DNA from: an uncultured Desulfohalobiaceae bacterium
Lineage (GTDB): Bacteria > Desulfobacterota > Desulfovibrionia > Desulfovibrionales > Desulfonatronovibrionaceae
Direction of reading: 5' to 3'
DNA length: 5,281 bases
Assembly (NCBI GenBank): GCA_913055195.1
Contig: CAJXJU010000121.1
Coordinates: 1 to 5,281, forward strand
Positions 1 through 5,281 of this stretch are shown here, one piece after another. Numbering within the stretch: the stretch's first letter is position 1; the number at the start of each line of letters is the position of its first letter. The notes under the pieces were generated by a model that was given only the letters and a program-made list of their open reading frames with translations, had not been told where the DNA came from and did no database searches. Both the position numbers and the translations under genes were made by a program.

Positions 1-70
1 AAATTATTAGTTGTTCGCCTGTCCCCGCTAGCTGTAATTTGCGAGTTCCGACTTTTTGCAGGCGACTCAT
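1..70 (-). CDS. Possible start of a third operon gene, truncated by the window edge
   Basis: From an ATG at position 70 the minus strand stays open to the window edge, giving 23 residues that begin MSRLQKVGTRKLQLAG and continue to the edge. It would start 18 bases after the cheB stop, which fits a further gene in the same operon. A second start, the ATG at 74, is open in another frame, so the frame is not settled. Neither start has a convincing Shine-Dalgarno sequence. I do not recognise the peptide and assign no function. It could equally be untranslated DNA, since a 70-base open frame is weak evidence. The stretch also holds the palindrome GCTAGC and the string GGGGACAGG on the minus strand. 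I see no terminator between cheB and the edge. Confidence 0.22.
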   Translation of the reverse strand, partial: MSRLQKVGTRKLQLAGTGEQLII

Positions 71-88
71 CCATCTACTGTAAAAATT

Positions 89-1141
89 TCAATTATACAA
101 CATAGAAACAATTGTCTCCGCCATGTGGTCAACATCAGTCACCACGTCCGCCAGATGTTCATCTACAATAGCTTTAGGCATACCATAGACTACACATGAT
201 TCCTCATTCTGAGCTATAGCCTTGCCTCCCCTTTGCTTCAATTCCCTGATCCCAAGTAGTCCATCATGCCCCATGCCTGTCAAAATCACTCCCAATCCCC
301 TTTTACCCACACCTTTTGCAACGGATGATATAAGTACATCTGCTGAAGGTTTATACAAAGCATCCCTGGGCTCATGAGTTACTACCACATCAATACGGCT
401 CACTTTCTGGTCAATCTTTAAATGCTGACCACCTGGCGCGACAAAGACATGACCCGGCTTTATTACATCACCACTTTCTGCCTCTTTGACCGTAAGCTGG
501 CTTGCTTCATTTAAACGCCGGGCAAATGGACCAGTGAATGAACCCGGCATATGCTGGGCAATTAAAATACAAGCAGGGAAATCCCGTGGAAGCTCTGATA
601 AAATCTTTTGTACTACCGGAGGCCCTCCTGTTGAGACTCCGACAGCTACTATATCTCTCACAAGAATAGATTTCTTTTTATCGAATCCTTTTATGGTAGT
701 GACAGGTGCTTTCTTTTTGATCCGCCTAAAAACCCGAAGATTGTCTTTTTTCCTGGCTACAGACTTTACTTTGCTTCTGAGTTCCTCTTCAATTTTGACA
801 ATTTCCAGACTCACCATGGAAAACTGTTTTGGAATAAAATCCACAGCGCCATATTCCATGGCCTTTAAAGTCGCTTCAGCTCCTTCCGTAGTCAAAGAAC
901 TTACCATAATAACCGGCCTGGGCATTTCCATCATAATGTGCTTTAAGGCTGTTAACCCGTCCATCTTTGGCATCTCAATATCCATAGTTACCACATCCGG
1001 ATCAAATTTACGCACCATTTCCAGACCTTCTTCTCCATTACGGGCAACAGCCACAACATCAATCTGGGGATCTTTTTTTAACATTGTACTCAAAGCCTTA
1101 CGCATAAAGGCTGAGTCATCCACCACCACAACCTTAATCAC
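89..1141 (-). CDS. cheB: Chemotaxis response regulator, protein-glutamate methylesterase/glutaminase CheB
   Basis: CheB is a cytoplasmic enzyme that removes methyl groups from glutamates of chemoreceptors, and deamidates glutamines, to reset sensitivity; phosphorylation of its receiver domain by CheA relieves autoinhibition. The 350-residue length is normal. The receiver domain (about 1-120) has acidic Asp8/Asp9, phospho-acceptor Asp54 in VTMDIEMP, Ser81/Ser82 and Lys105. A very basic linker spans about 121-160. The methylesterase domain (about 163-348) carries the full triad: Ser170 in GVSTGG, His197 in AQHMPG and Asp293 in TGMGHDG. The start is GTG, chosen because AGGAGG lies 8 bases upstream and because the GTGA overlap with the preceding gene stop implies translational coupling. 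Oddity: the usual Lys-Pro after strand 5 is Lys-Gln (PKQF). No cheA, cheW, cheR or receptor gene is in the window, so whether it serves flagellar chemotaxis or another chemosensory pathway is open. Confidence 0.96.
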   Translation of the reverse strand: MIKVVVVDDSAFMRKALSTMLKKDPQIDVVAVARNGEEGLEMVRKFDPDVVTMDIEMPKMDGLTALKHIMMEMPRPVIMVSSLTTEGAEATLKAMEYGAVDFIPKQFSMVSLEIVKIEEELRSKVKSVARKKDNLRVFRRIKKKAPVTTIKGFDKKKSILVRDIVAVGVSTGGPPVVQKILSELPRDFPACILIAQHMPGSFTGPFARRLNEASQLTVKEAESGDVIKPGHVFVAPGGQHLKIDQKVSRIDVVVTHEPRDALYKPSADVLISSVAKGVGKRGLGVILTGMGHDGLLGIRELKQRGGKAIAQNEESCVVYGMPKAIVDEHLADVVTDVDHMAETIVSMLYN

Positions 1142-2595
1142 CTTTTCTCCCTCCTTAAAACATCTATTCCCTTTTCTCTTACCAGCTTAAACCACGTTTC
1201 AACCAGTTCTCCATCCAGATGTTTTCCCGCCTTAGAAAACATTATCTTTTCTACTTTATGCAGGGGCAGGGCCCGACGATAAGCTCTATCAGAAGTAAGG
1301 GCCTCAAAAATATCAACAACACTTAATATCCTGACCAACGGTGAAATGCTATCACCTTTTATGCCTTCAGGATAACCTGTCCCATCCAGTCGCTCATGAT
1401 GATAGTAAACAAGATGTAAAACATCTTTTAAAGAATAAACCTGACTTAAAATTTCCCTGCCAATTACAGGATGCTTTTTAATAACATCAAATTCTTCATC
1501 TGTCAGTTTATCTGGCTTGTTCAAAATATGATCTGGAATGCCAATCTTGCCTATATCATGTAAAACCCCACCAATATACAATCTCTCTAATTCATTATCT
1601 GTCAACTTCACGCTTATGCCAAGGTGCACAGCGTAAGACGCAACTCTTTCTGAATGACCTCGTGTGTAAAAATCTTTGGCTTCCACAGCACGTGCATAAG
1701 AACGAATAATATCTTTATTGAAATCCTGTAATTTAGAATACATTCTGGCGTTCTGAAAAGCATTTGCTGCATGCGAAGCAAAAATGGATAAAAGTTGCAT
1801 ATCCTGTAAGGTAAATGGTTGATTATCTTCACGAAGCAAGGCAATAACGCCAACCTCCTGACTCTGACTGATTAATGGCATTATCATAACTGAAATATCA
1901 TATTGCCCTTTTTTGCTCAAATTAAACGTATATTTATCCATAAAACATGATTGTCTTTCTCGTAAAGCAATACTTGACTTATACTGAATCAAACTAAATA
2001 TATCTTCACGCTGGCGTAGAGTATTCCCTTTAACAACTGTTTTCACCAAACGCCCCATATCACTCTTTAAAAACAACACCAATCCTGAAGGATTAAAATT
2101 TTTCTCTATATGTTTTATAAACTCTTCTATTAATGGTTTTAATTTAAGTTGATTATTCAAAGCTGAACTCAGATTCAACATCCGCACAACATTACTTAAT
2201 CTTTTACGTTCTTGTTTCTCATTTCTTGCTTTTAAAACCTTCTGGACTTTTACAAGAAGATGTTGTATATTGAAAGGTTTGGGCAAATAGTCTGCAGCTC
2301 CCAGTTGCATACACTGAACAGCAGTTTCTATGGTGCTAAATCCTGTCATAACAATAAAATCTACATCTAACTTTCTTTCTTTAACTGCACGCAAGAGATC
2401 TAAACCATTCATCTTTGGCATTCTCAGATCAGAGATAACGATGTCTATATCCTGATCCTCCACAAGTATCCTCAGGGCTTCCTGACCATCTCTGGCCAGC
2501 ACCACTTCATACCCCTCATCCTCAAGGACGTCCTGACATATCTCCCTGAGGCTTTCCTCGTCATCAACAACAAGAATTTTGGCTTTGTTGCTCAT
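1138..2595 (-). CDS. Response regulator with REC, GAF-like and HD-GYP domains; probable cyclic-di-GMP phosphodiesterase
   Basis: The 485-residue protein is a cytoplasmic two-component output regulator that probably hydrolyses c-di-GMP when phosphorylated. The receiver domain (about 5-122) has Asp11/Asp12, phospho-acceptor Asp56 in ISDLRMPKMNG, Thr84 and Lys106 in LPKPF. A charged helix (about 120-140) leads to a divergent GAF-like domain (about 145-285), recognised by its end: VGVIALL, then FTLQDMQLLSIFASHAANAF. The HD-GYP domain (about 292-480) has GHSERV (His314), the HDIGK metal site (His346, Asp347), HHERLDGTGYP (399-409) with an intact GYP signature, and VVDIFEALTSDRAYR. Retention of all these residues argues for an active enzyme. 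The start is ATG with AAAGGAA about 10 bases upstream. It is the first gene of the operon, overlapping cheB by 4 bp, and diverges from the tRNA gene. The GAF ligand and cognate kinase cannot be told. Confidence 0.93.
   Translation of the reverse strand: MSNKAKILVVDDEESLREICQDVLEDEGYEVVLARDGQEALRILVEDQDIDIVISDLRMPKMNGLDLLRAVKERKLDVDFIVMTGFSTIETAVQCMQLGAADYLPKPFNIQHLLVKVQKVLKARNEKQERKRLSNVVRMLNLSSALNNQLKLKPLIEEFIKHIEKNFNPSGLVLFLKSDMGRLVKTVVKGNTLRQREDIFSLIQYKSSIALRERQSCFMDKYTFNLSKKGQYDISVMIMPLISQSQEVGVIALLREDNQPFTLQDMQLLSIFASHAANAFQNARMYSKLQDFNKDIIRSYARAVEAKDFYTRGHSERVASYAVHLGISVKLTDNELERLYIGGVLHDIGKIGIPDHILNKPDKLTDEEFDVIKKHPVIGREILSQVYSLKDVLHLVYYHHERLDGTGYPEGIKGDSISPLVRILSVVDIFEALTSDRAYRRALPLHKVEKIMFSKAGKHLDGELVETWFKLVREKGIDVLRREKR
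1150..1155 (-). promoter_or_regulatory. Shine-Dalgarno sequence for cheB
   Basis: The minus strand reads AAGGAGGG, with the AGGAGG core here, 8 bases before the GTG start of cheB. It lies inside the last codons of the upstream HD-GYP gene. It is the strongest ribosome site in the window and decides in favour of the unusual GTG start. Confidence 0.85.
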
Positions 2596-2605
2596 GCTAT
2601 TCTGG

Positions 2606-2612
2606 TTCCTTT
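2606..2612 (-). promoter_or_regulatory. Shine-Dalgarno sequence for the HD-GYP regulator gene
   Basis: The minus strand reads AAAGGAA about 10 bases upstream of the ATG at 2595. It is moderate in strength and weaker than the site preceding cheB. It supports the ATG as the start, which places the receiver domain at the expected N-terminal position. Confidence 0.6.
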
Positions 2613-2615
2613 ATC

Positions 2616-2642
2616 TTGATTTTTCTTTAGGTCTGGTATAAA
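2616..2642 (+). promoter_or_regulatory. Probable sigma-70 promoter of the tRNA-Pro gene
   Basis: A -35-like TTGATT (2616-2621) and a -10-like TATAAA (2637-2642) are separated by 15 bases, a little short of the optimum; shifting the -10 to TAAAGT (2639-2644) gives 17 bases but a poorer match. The -10 is followed by GTTGGGGC, a G+C-rich discriminator of the kind known at stable-RNA promoters under stringent control. The start would fall near 2650, a few bases before the mature tRNA 5' end at 2659. The same 63-base gap must also hold the leader of the divergent HD-GYP gene, for which I see no clear promoter. Confidence 0.5.
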
Positions 2643-2658
2643 GTTGGGGCTTCCTTAA

Positions 2659-2736
2659 CGGGATGTGGCTCAGTCTGGCTAGAGCGCAGCGTTCGGGACG
2701 CTGAGGTCCGGGGTTCGAATCCCCGCATCCCGACCA
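2659..2736 (+). tRNA. tRNA-Pro, anticodon CGG
   Basis: A complete cloverleaf can be folded by eye. The acceptor stem is CGGGATG (2659-2665) with CATCCCG (2726-2732). The D stem is GCTC/GAGC (2668-2671, 2682-2685) around a 10-base loop. The anticodon stem is CAGCG/CGCTG (2687-2691, 2699-2703) with loop TTCGGGA, placing the anticodon CGG at 2694-2696. A 5-base variable loop follows, then the T stem CGGGG/CCCCG with loop TTCGAAT. The discriminator is A2733 and CCA is encoded (2734-2736). All stems are fully paired. The anticodon stem-loop register and the C1-G72 start match bacterial tRNA-Pro, and the anticodon reads the proline codon CCG. The gene faces the 3' end of hypF and is divergent from the HD-GYP gene, so minus-strand read-through from hypF would be antisense to it. 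No hairpin-plus-T-run terminator is visible after it. Confidence 0.97.
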
Positions 2737-2749
2737 TGACTATCCCTCC

Positions 2750-2783
2750 AACAACATCCACAACTGCTAACAACTTCCACAAC
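2750..2783. repeat. Two-copy 19-bp imperfect direct repeat downstream of the tRNA
   Basis: AACAACATCCACAAC (2750-2764) recurs as AACAACTTCCACAAC (2769-2783), 14 of 15 bases identical, offset by 19 bases. The purine-poor strand is the plus strand. It lies 14 bases after the tRNA CCA end and 7 bases before the 14-bp tandem array. I see no dyad or coding sense in it. It may be part of the tRNA trailer or a simple slippage product. Confidence 0.65.
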
Positions 2784-2790
2784 CTTTCTT

Positions 2791-2832
2791 CCTTTAGCCC
2801 TTCGCCTTTAGCCCTTCGCCTTTAGCCCTTCG
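2791..2832. repeat. Perfect 3 x 14-bp tandem repeat over the end of hypF
   Basis: CCTTTAGCCCTTCG is present three times head to tail without a mismatch (2791-2804, 2805-2818, 2819-2832). The minus-strand unit is CGAAGGGCTAAAGG. The array overlaps the last eight codons and the TAA stop of hypF (2808-2810), the stop being in the middle copy. As 14 is not a multiple of 3, each copy is read in a different frame. Any array of two or more copies gives the same HypF end, because the stop is always met in the second copy read; with a single copy the frame would run on towards the tRNA. Confidence 0.9.
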
Positions 2833-5171
2833 CCCCTTCTCCGCCTCAGCATCCCATAAACGGCCTGACCCAGCGAAATGCAAGCGTCATTTGGCGGAAC
2901 CTGTCTGTGCACAAGAACCTTGAATCCCTGCCTTTTTAAGATCTCTGGCAGTTCCCTGTGCAAGGTCAAATTTTGCATGACACCGCCGCTTAAGGCCACA
3001 TGCTTAATGCCCGTTAAAATACTTGCTCTTTTCACCCATTCACATAGGCCGTGCATCAGTCCCAGGTGAAACCTGCGGCTTATTCGGCCAATGTCCAATC
3101 CCTTTTCCAGATCTGCAATAATCTGAGCCATAAATTCTAAAGTATCAAATATTAAGAAGCCATTTTTATCTTCAATTCTGGCCTGATAAAAATTATCTTC
3201 TGAAAAATCCTGCACCTTTTCCAGCAAAATTGCGGCCTGTCCTTCGTAATCTATCTTTAACTTCAGCCCTAAAAGCGCGGCTACTGCATCAAAAAAACGG
3301 CCACAACTGGAAGATTTTGGACAATTCACATCCTTTAAAAGCATCTGAAGAACTATTTCATCCGCCTTTGCAAAATTTTTCATCCAGGGCCACTGCTTAC
3401 CAGAAAAAACCTGAGAGCGCGACTTTTCTAGTAAATAAAGAAAACTGCGGCTTATGCGCCACGGCTCATGGATGGCTGCCTCTCCTCCAGGTAAGGGAAT
3501 GGGGGTGAAGCTACCAGGCCTGGCATGAGAAAGGTGCATATTATCAACCAGAAGAAGCTCACCCCCCCACAAGGTCCCATCTTCACCATAACCGGTCCCA
3601 TCAAGGGCCAATCCCAGACAAGTACCTGTAAATTTGTTTTCTGCCAGGACTGCATGAATATGCGCGAAGTGATGCTGCAAACTATATACCGGCAACCCCT
3701 GTTCCTGTGCATATTTAGTGCTTAAATAATCAGGATGCAGGTCACAAACTATGGCCTCTGGCTCTACCTGGAGAATTTTTTGTAAGTGCGAAATGGTCTC
3801 CAGGAAAAATTCATAGGTTTCTAAATTTTTTAAATCTCCAATGTGCTGAGAAACAAAGGCCTGGTTTTCTTTGGTCAGACAGATGGTATTTTTCAGTTCC
3901 GGGCCAACCCCAAGAACTGTGTCTCCTGAATAAGCCAGAAAAACTGGCGATGGAGTATAACCCCTGGCCCGACGAAAAAAAAGTCTTTTACCACCACCAG
4001 TATAAACCACAGAATCATCACACCGAATTAAAATATCTCTATTATGAACAAGAAAATAATCCGCAATCTTTGCAAGTCTATTTACTGCCTCTCTATTACC
4101 TAAAGAAATAGGTTCTGAACTGAAATTGCCCGATGTCATAACCAGGGCCGGCAATTTCTCCGCTCCAATATATTTTTGATATAAAAAAAGAAGAATACAG
4201 TGAAGGGGCGTATATGGTAGCATAAGGCCAATGTAATTGGTATCTGGCGCAAGATGAACACTCAGCAAGGTTCCTGAAGCCATATCTGTTTTTTTCTTTA
4301 AAATTACTATGGGATGTTCACGGCCCAGAAGGAGTTCCTGTTCATGGCTATCAATTCTGGCAATCTGGCGGACAGTAGCTATGTCCGGCACCATAATCGC
4401 CAGAGGTTTGGCTGGCCTGTTTTTTCTCTGACGCAACTGTTTGACAGCACTATCATTTGTAGCATCGCAGGCCAGGTGAAATCCACCCAACCCTTTAATG
4501 GCGAAAATATATCCTTGCGCTAAAAGGTTAGCTGTTTCTTCCAATGCTTTCTTTTCACTGTACAATTCCTTTCCCTGCCTATCTATCAGCCAGACATGAG
4601 GACCACACTCAGGACAGGCATTGGGCTGGGCATGAAAACGGCGATTTAAAGGGTCATCATATTCTTTCTGGCAGGCAGGGCACATGGGAAAACAGGCCAT
4701 TGAAGTCTTATCACGATCATAGGGGATAGAACGGGTAATGGTAAATCTGGGCCCGCAATTTGTGCAATTGGTAAAAGGATACAGATACCGTCTATCTTCA
4801 GAGTCAAAAATCTCCCTGCGGCAATCATCACAAATACATACATCCGGGCTTATCAAAACCTGGTGGCCTTCACCTGCCTCACTTTTTAAAATCACAAAAC
4901 TTGTTTCATCCTCTTTCAAAGAAATCTCTTTCTTTTCCAGATGGACAATCCTGGCCAGAGGCGGACATTTATGCTGTAAAGCAAATTCAAATTCTCTCAA
5001 GCTGCTCTCACTGCCCTGGACTTCGATAATGACCCCGGCAGAAGCATTCTTTACCATGCCGGTCAGGTTCAAATTCAGAGCCAATTTATAGACAAAAGGC
5101 CTGAACCCCACACCCTGAACCTGACCGTTGACAATATATAAATTTCGCTTCAAAAAAACATTAACTTTCAT
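2808..5171 (-). CDS. hypF: [NiFe]-hydrogenase maturation carbamoyltransferase HypF
   Basis: HypF uses carbamoyl phosphate and ATP to make carbamoyl-AMP, then moves the carbamoyl group to the C-terminal cysteine of HypE, the source of the CN ligands of [NiFe] hydrogenase. The whole family architecture is present (787 residues from the ATG, normal length). Positions: acylphosphatase domain about 10-95 with GQVQGVGFRP (16-25; Arg24) and Asn42; two zinc fingers, Cys114/117/136/139 and Cys164/167/186/189; YrdC-like domain about 200-390 with KGLGGFHL and SGNFSSEP; Kae1-like domain from about 415 with metal-site HHFAH (500-504), LDGTGYGEDGTLWGGE, LSGGVMQN (728-734) and a late Asn-Asp. I prefer the ATG at 5171; a TTG two codons upstream (5177) is possible, and a TAA just before it blocks further extension. 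No good Shine-Dalgarno precedes either. The tail RGEGLKAKG comes from the tandem repeat. No hypABCDE or hydrogenase genes are nearby. Confidence 0.97.
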   Translation of the reverse strand: MKVNVFLKRNLYIVNGQVQGVGFRPFVYKLALNLNLTGMVKNASAGVIIEVQGSESSLREFEFALQHKCPPLARIVHLEKKEISLKEDETSFVILKSEAGEGHQVLISPDVCICDDCRREIFDSEDRRYLYPFTNCTNCGPRFTITRSIPYDRDKTSMACFPMCPACQKEYDDPLNRRFHAQPNACPECGPHVWLIDRQGKELYSEKKALEETANLLAQGYIFAIKGLGGFHLACDATNDSAVKQLRQRKNRPAKPLAIMVPDIATVRQIARIDSHEQELLLGREHPIVILKKKTDMASGTLLSVHLAPDTNYIGLMLPYTPLHCILLFLYQKYIGAEKLPALVMTSGNFSSEPISLGNREAVNRLAKIADYFLVHNRDILIRCDDSVVYTGGGKRLFFRRARGYTPSPVFLAYSGDTVLGVGPELKNTICLTKENQAFVSQHIGDLKNLETYEFFLETISHLQKILQVEPEAIVCDLHPDYLSTKYAQEQGLPVYSLQHHFAHIHAVLAENKFTGTCLGLALDGTGYGEDGTLWGGELLLVDNMHLSHARPGSFTPIPLPGGEAAIHEPWRISRSFLYLLEKSRSQVFSGKQWPWMKNFAKADEIVLQMLLKDVNCPKSSSCGRFFDAVAALLGLKLKIDYEGQAAILLEKVQDFSEDNFYQARIEDKNGFLIFDTLEFMAQIIADLEKGLDIGRISRRFHLGLMHGLCEWVKRASILTGIKHVALSGGVMQNLTLHRELPEILKRQGFKVLVHRQVPPNDACISLGQAVYGMLRRRRGEGLKAKG

Positions 5172-5281
5172 TGCCAAAACTTAGCACGAGCTACTAGACA
5201 AAGGCAAGGTCTGAAGGAGGCCGGAGCAGGGCTATCTCATCTAATTTTTTTAAATTTCTCGCGCAAAGACGCCAAGGCGCC
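5172..5281. other. Non-coding region upstream of hypF
   Basis: This 110-base stretch holds the hypF leader on the minus strand. Only weak promoter-like strings are visible there: TTGCCT and, 18 bases on, TAAGTT, just before the start codon, which would leave almost no leader. An A/T-rich patch with a run of seven T on the plus strand (5245-5251) has no adequate hairpin before it, so I do not call a terminator. A plus-strand GAAGGAGG (5213-5220) resembles a ribosome site but has no ATG after it. The right end carries a degenerate repeat, listed separately. Confidence 0.4.
5261..5281. repeat. Degenerate GCxAAGxC repeat cut by the window edge
   Basis: The plus strand reads GC, GCAAAGAC, GCCAAGGC, GCC: two adjacent octamers that match at 6 of 8 positions and seem to continue past the edge. 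CGCC-AA-GGCG (5270-5279) is also a small dyad. Similar strings of the form TCTCGCAAAGACGC are, from memory, frequent intergenic repeats in Desulfobacterota and other anaerobes; that recollection was not checked. Only the beginning is visible, so copy number and extent are unknown. Confidence 0.35.

Noticed and set aside
486..1190. 234-codon open frame on the plus strand
   Set aside because: It is wholly antisense to cheB, whose catalytic and receiver motifs are complete. The translation has low complexity and no recognisable domain.
1614..1853. 79-codon minus-strand frame
   Set aside because: It is an alternative frame inside the GAF/HD-GYP region of a well supported gene.
2596..2660. Minus-strand promoter for the HD-GYP gene using TTTATACC
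   Set aside because: The only -10-like string overlaps the complement of the tRNA -10, and no -35 match lies at proper spacing, so I do not list it as a feature.
2750..2832. Possible CRISPR-like or integron-like array
   Set aside because: The repeats are 14 and 19 bp, directly abutting, without unique spacers. They are simple tandem repeats.
4738..5091. 117-codon plus-strand open frame, with other frames of 60-90 codons across 2878-4843
   Set aside because: All are shadows of the intact hypF gene and have no ribosome site or family resemblance.
5213..5220. Plus-strand ribosome site GAAGGAGG
   Set aside because: No start codon or open frame follows at a usable distance before the window ends.
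5221..5255. Rho-independent terminator before the run of seven T
   Set aside because: Only a 3-bp stem (AGC/GCT) can be formed upstream of the T-run, too weak for an intrinsic terminator.

Overview
The window holds a bacterial chromosomal segment with three intact protein genes, all on the minus strand, and one proline tRNA gene on the plus strand. Base composition is moderate, by eye a little below half G+C. The combination of a CheB-type chemotaxis methylesterase, a c-di-GMP-type HD-GYP response regulator and the [NiFe]-hydrogenase maturation protein HypF suggests a motile, hydrogenase-using, probably anaerobic Gram-negative. A sulfate reducer or other Desulfobacterota is a plausible host, but that is inference from gene content and overall feel and cannot be proved from this window.

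Layout, right to left in the direction of minus-strand transcription. The right edge (5172-5281) is a short non-coding stretch ending in a degenerate GCxAAGxC-type repeat cut by the window edge. hypF (2808-5171) is full length, and its last codons and stop codon lie inside a perfect 3 x 14 bp tandem repeat. A 71-bp gap made largely of two repeat families separates it from a plus-strand tRNA-Pro(CGG) gene (2659-2736), which has its own probable sigma-70 promoter. Divergent from the tRNA is a two-gene minus-strand operon: a REC-GAF-HD-GYP response regulator (1138-2595) whose stop overlaps the GTG start of cheB (89-1141) by 4 bp. The left 70 bp stay open in minus frames and may be the start of a third operon gene.

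Functionally there are two unrelated units. The REC-GAF-HD-GYP/cheB pair is a signalling module: two phosphoryl-accepting regulators, one probably lowering c-di-GMP and the other resetting receptor methylation, produced from overlapping frames. hypF stands alone here and would supply the carbamoyl-transfer step that makes the cyanide ligands of [NiFe] hydrogenases; no other hyp or hydrogenase gene is visible.

No mobile element, CRISPR array or clearly novel system is visible. The most unusual feature is the repeat-built end of hypF beside the tRNA 3' end.
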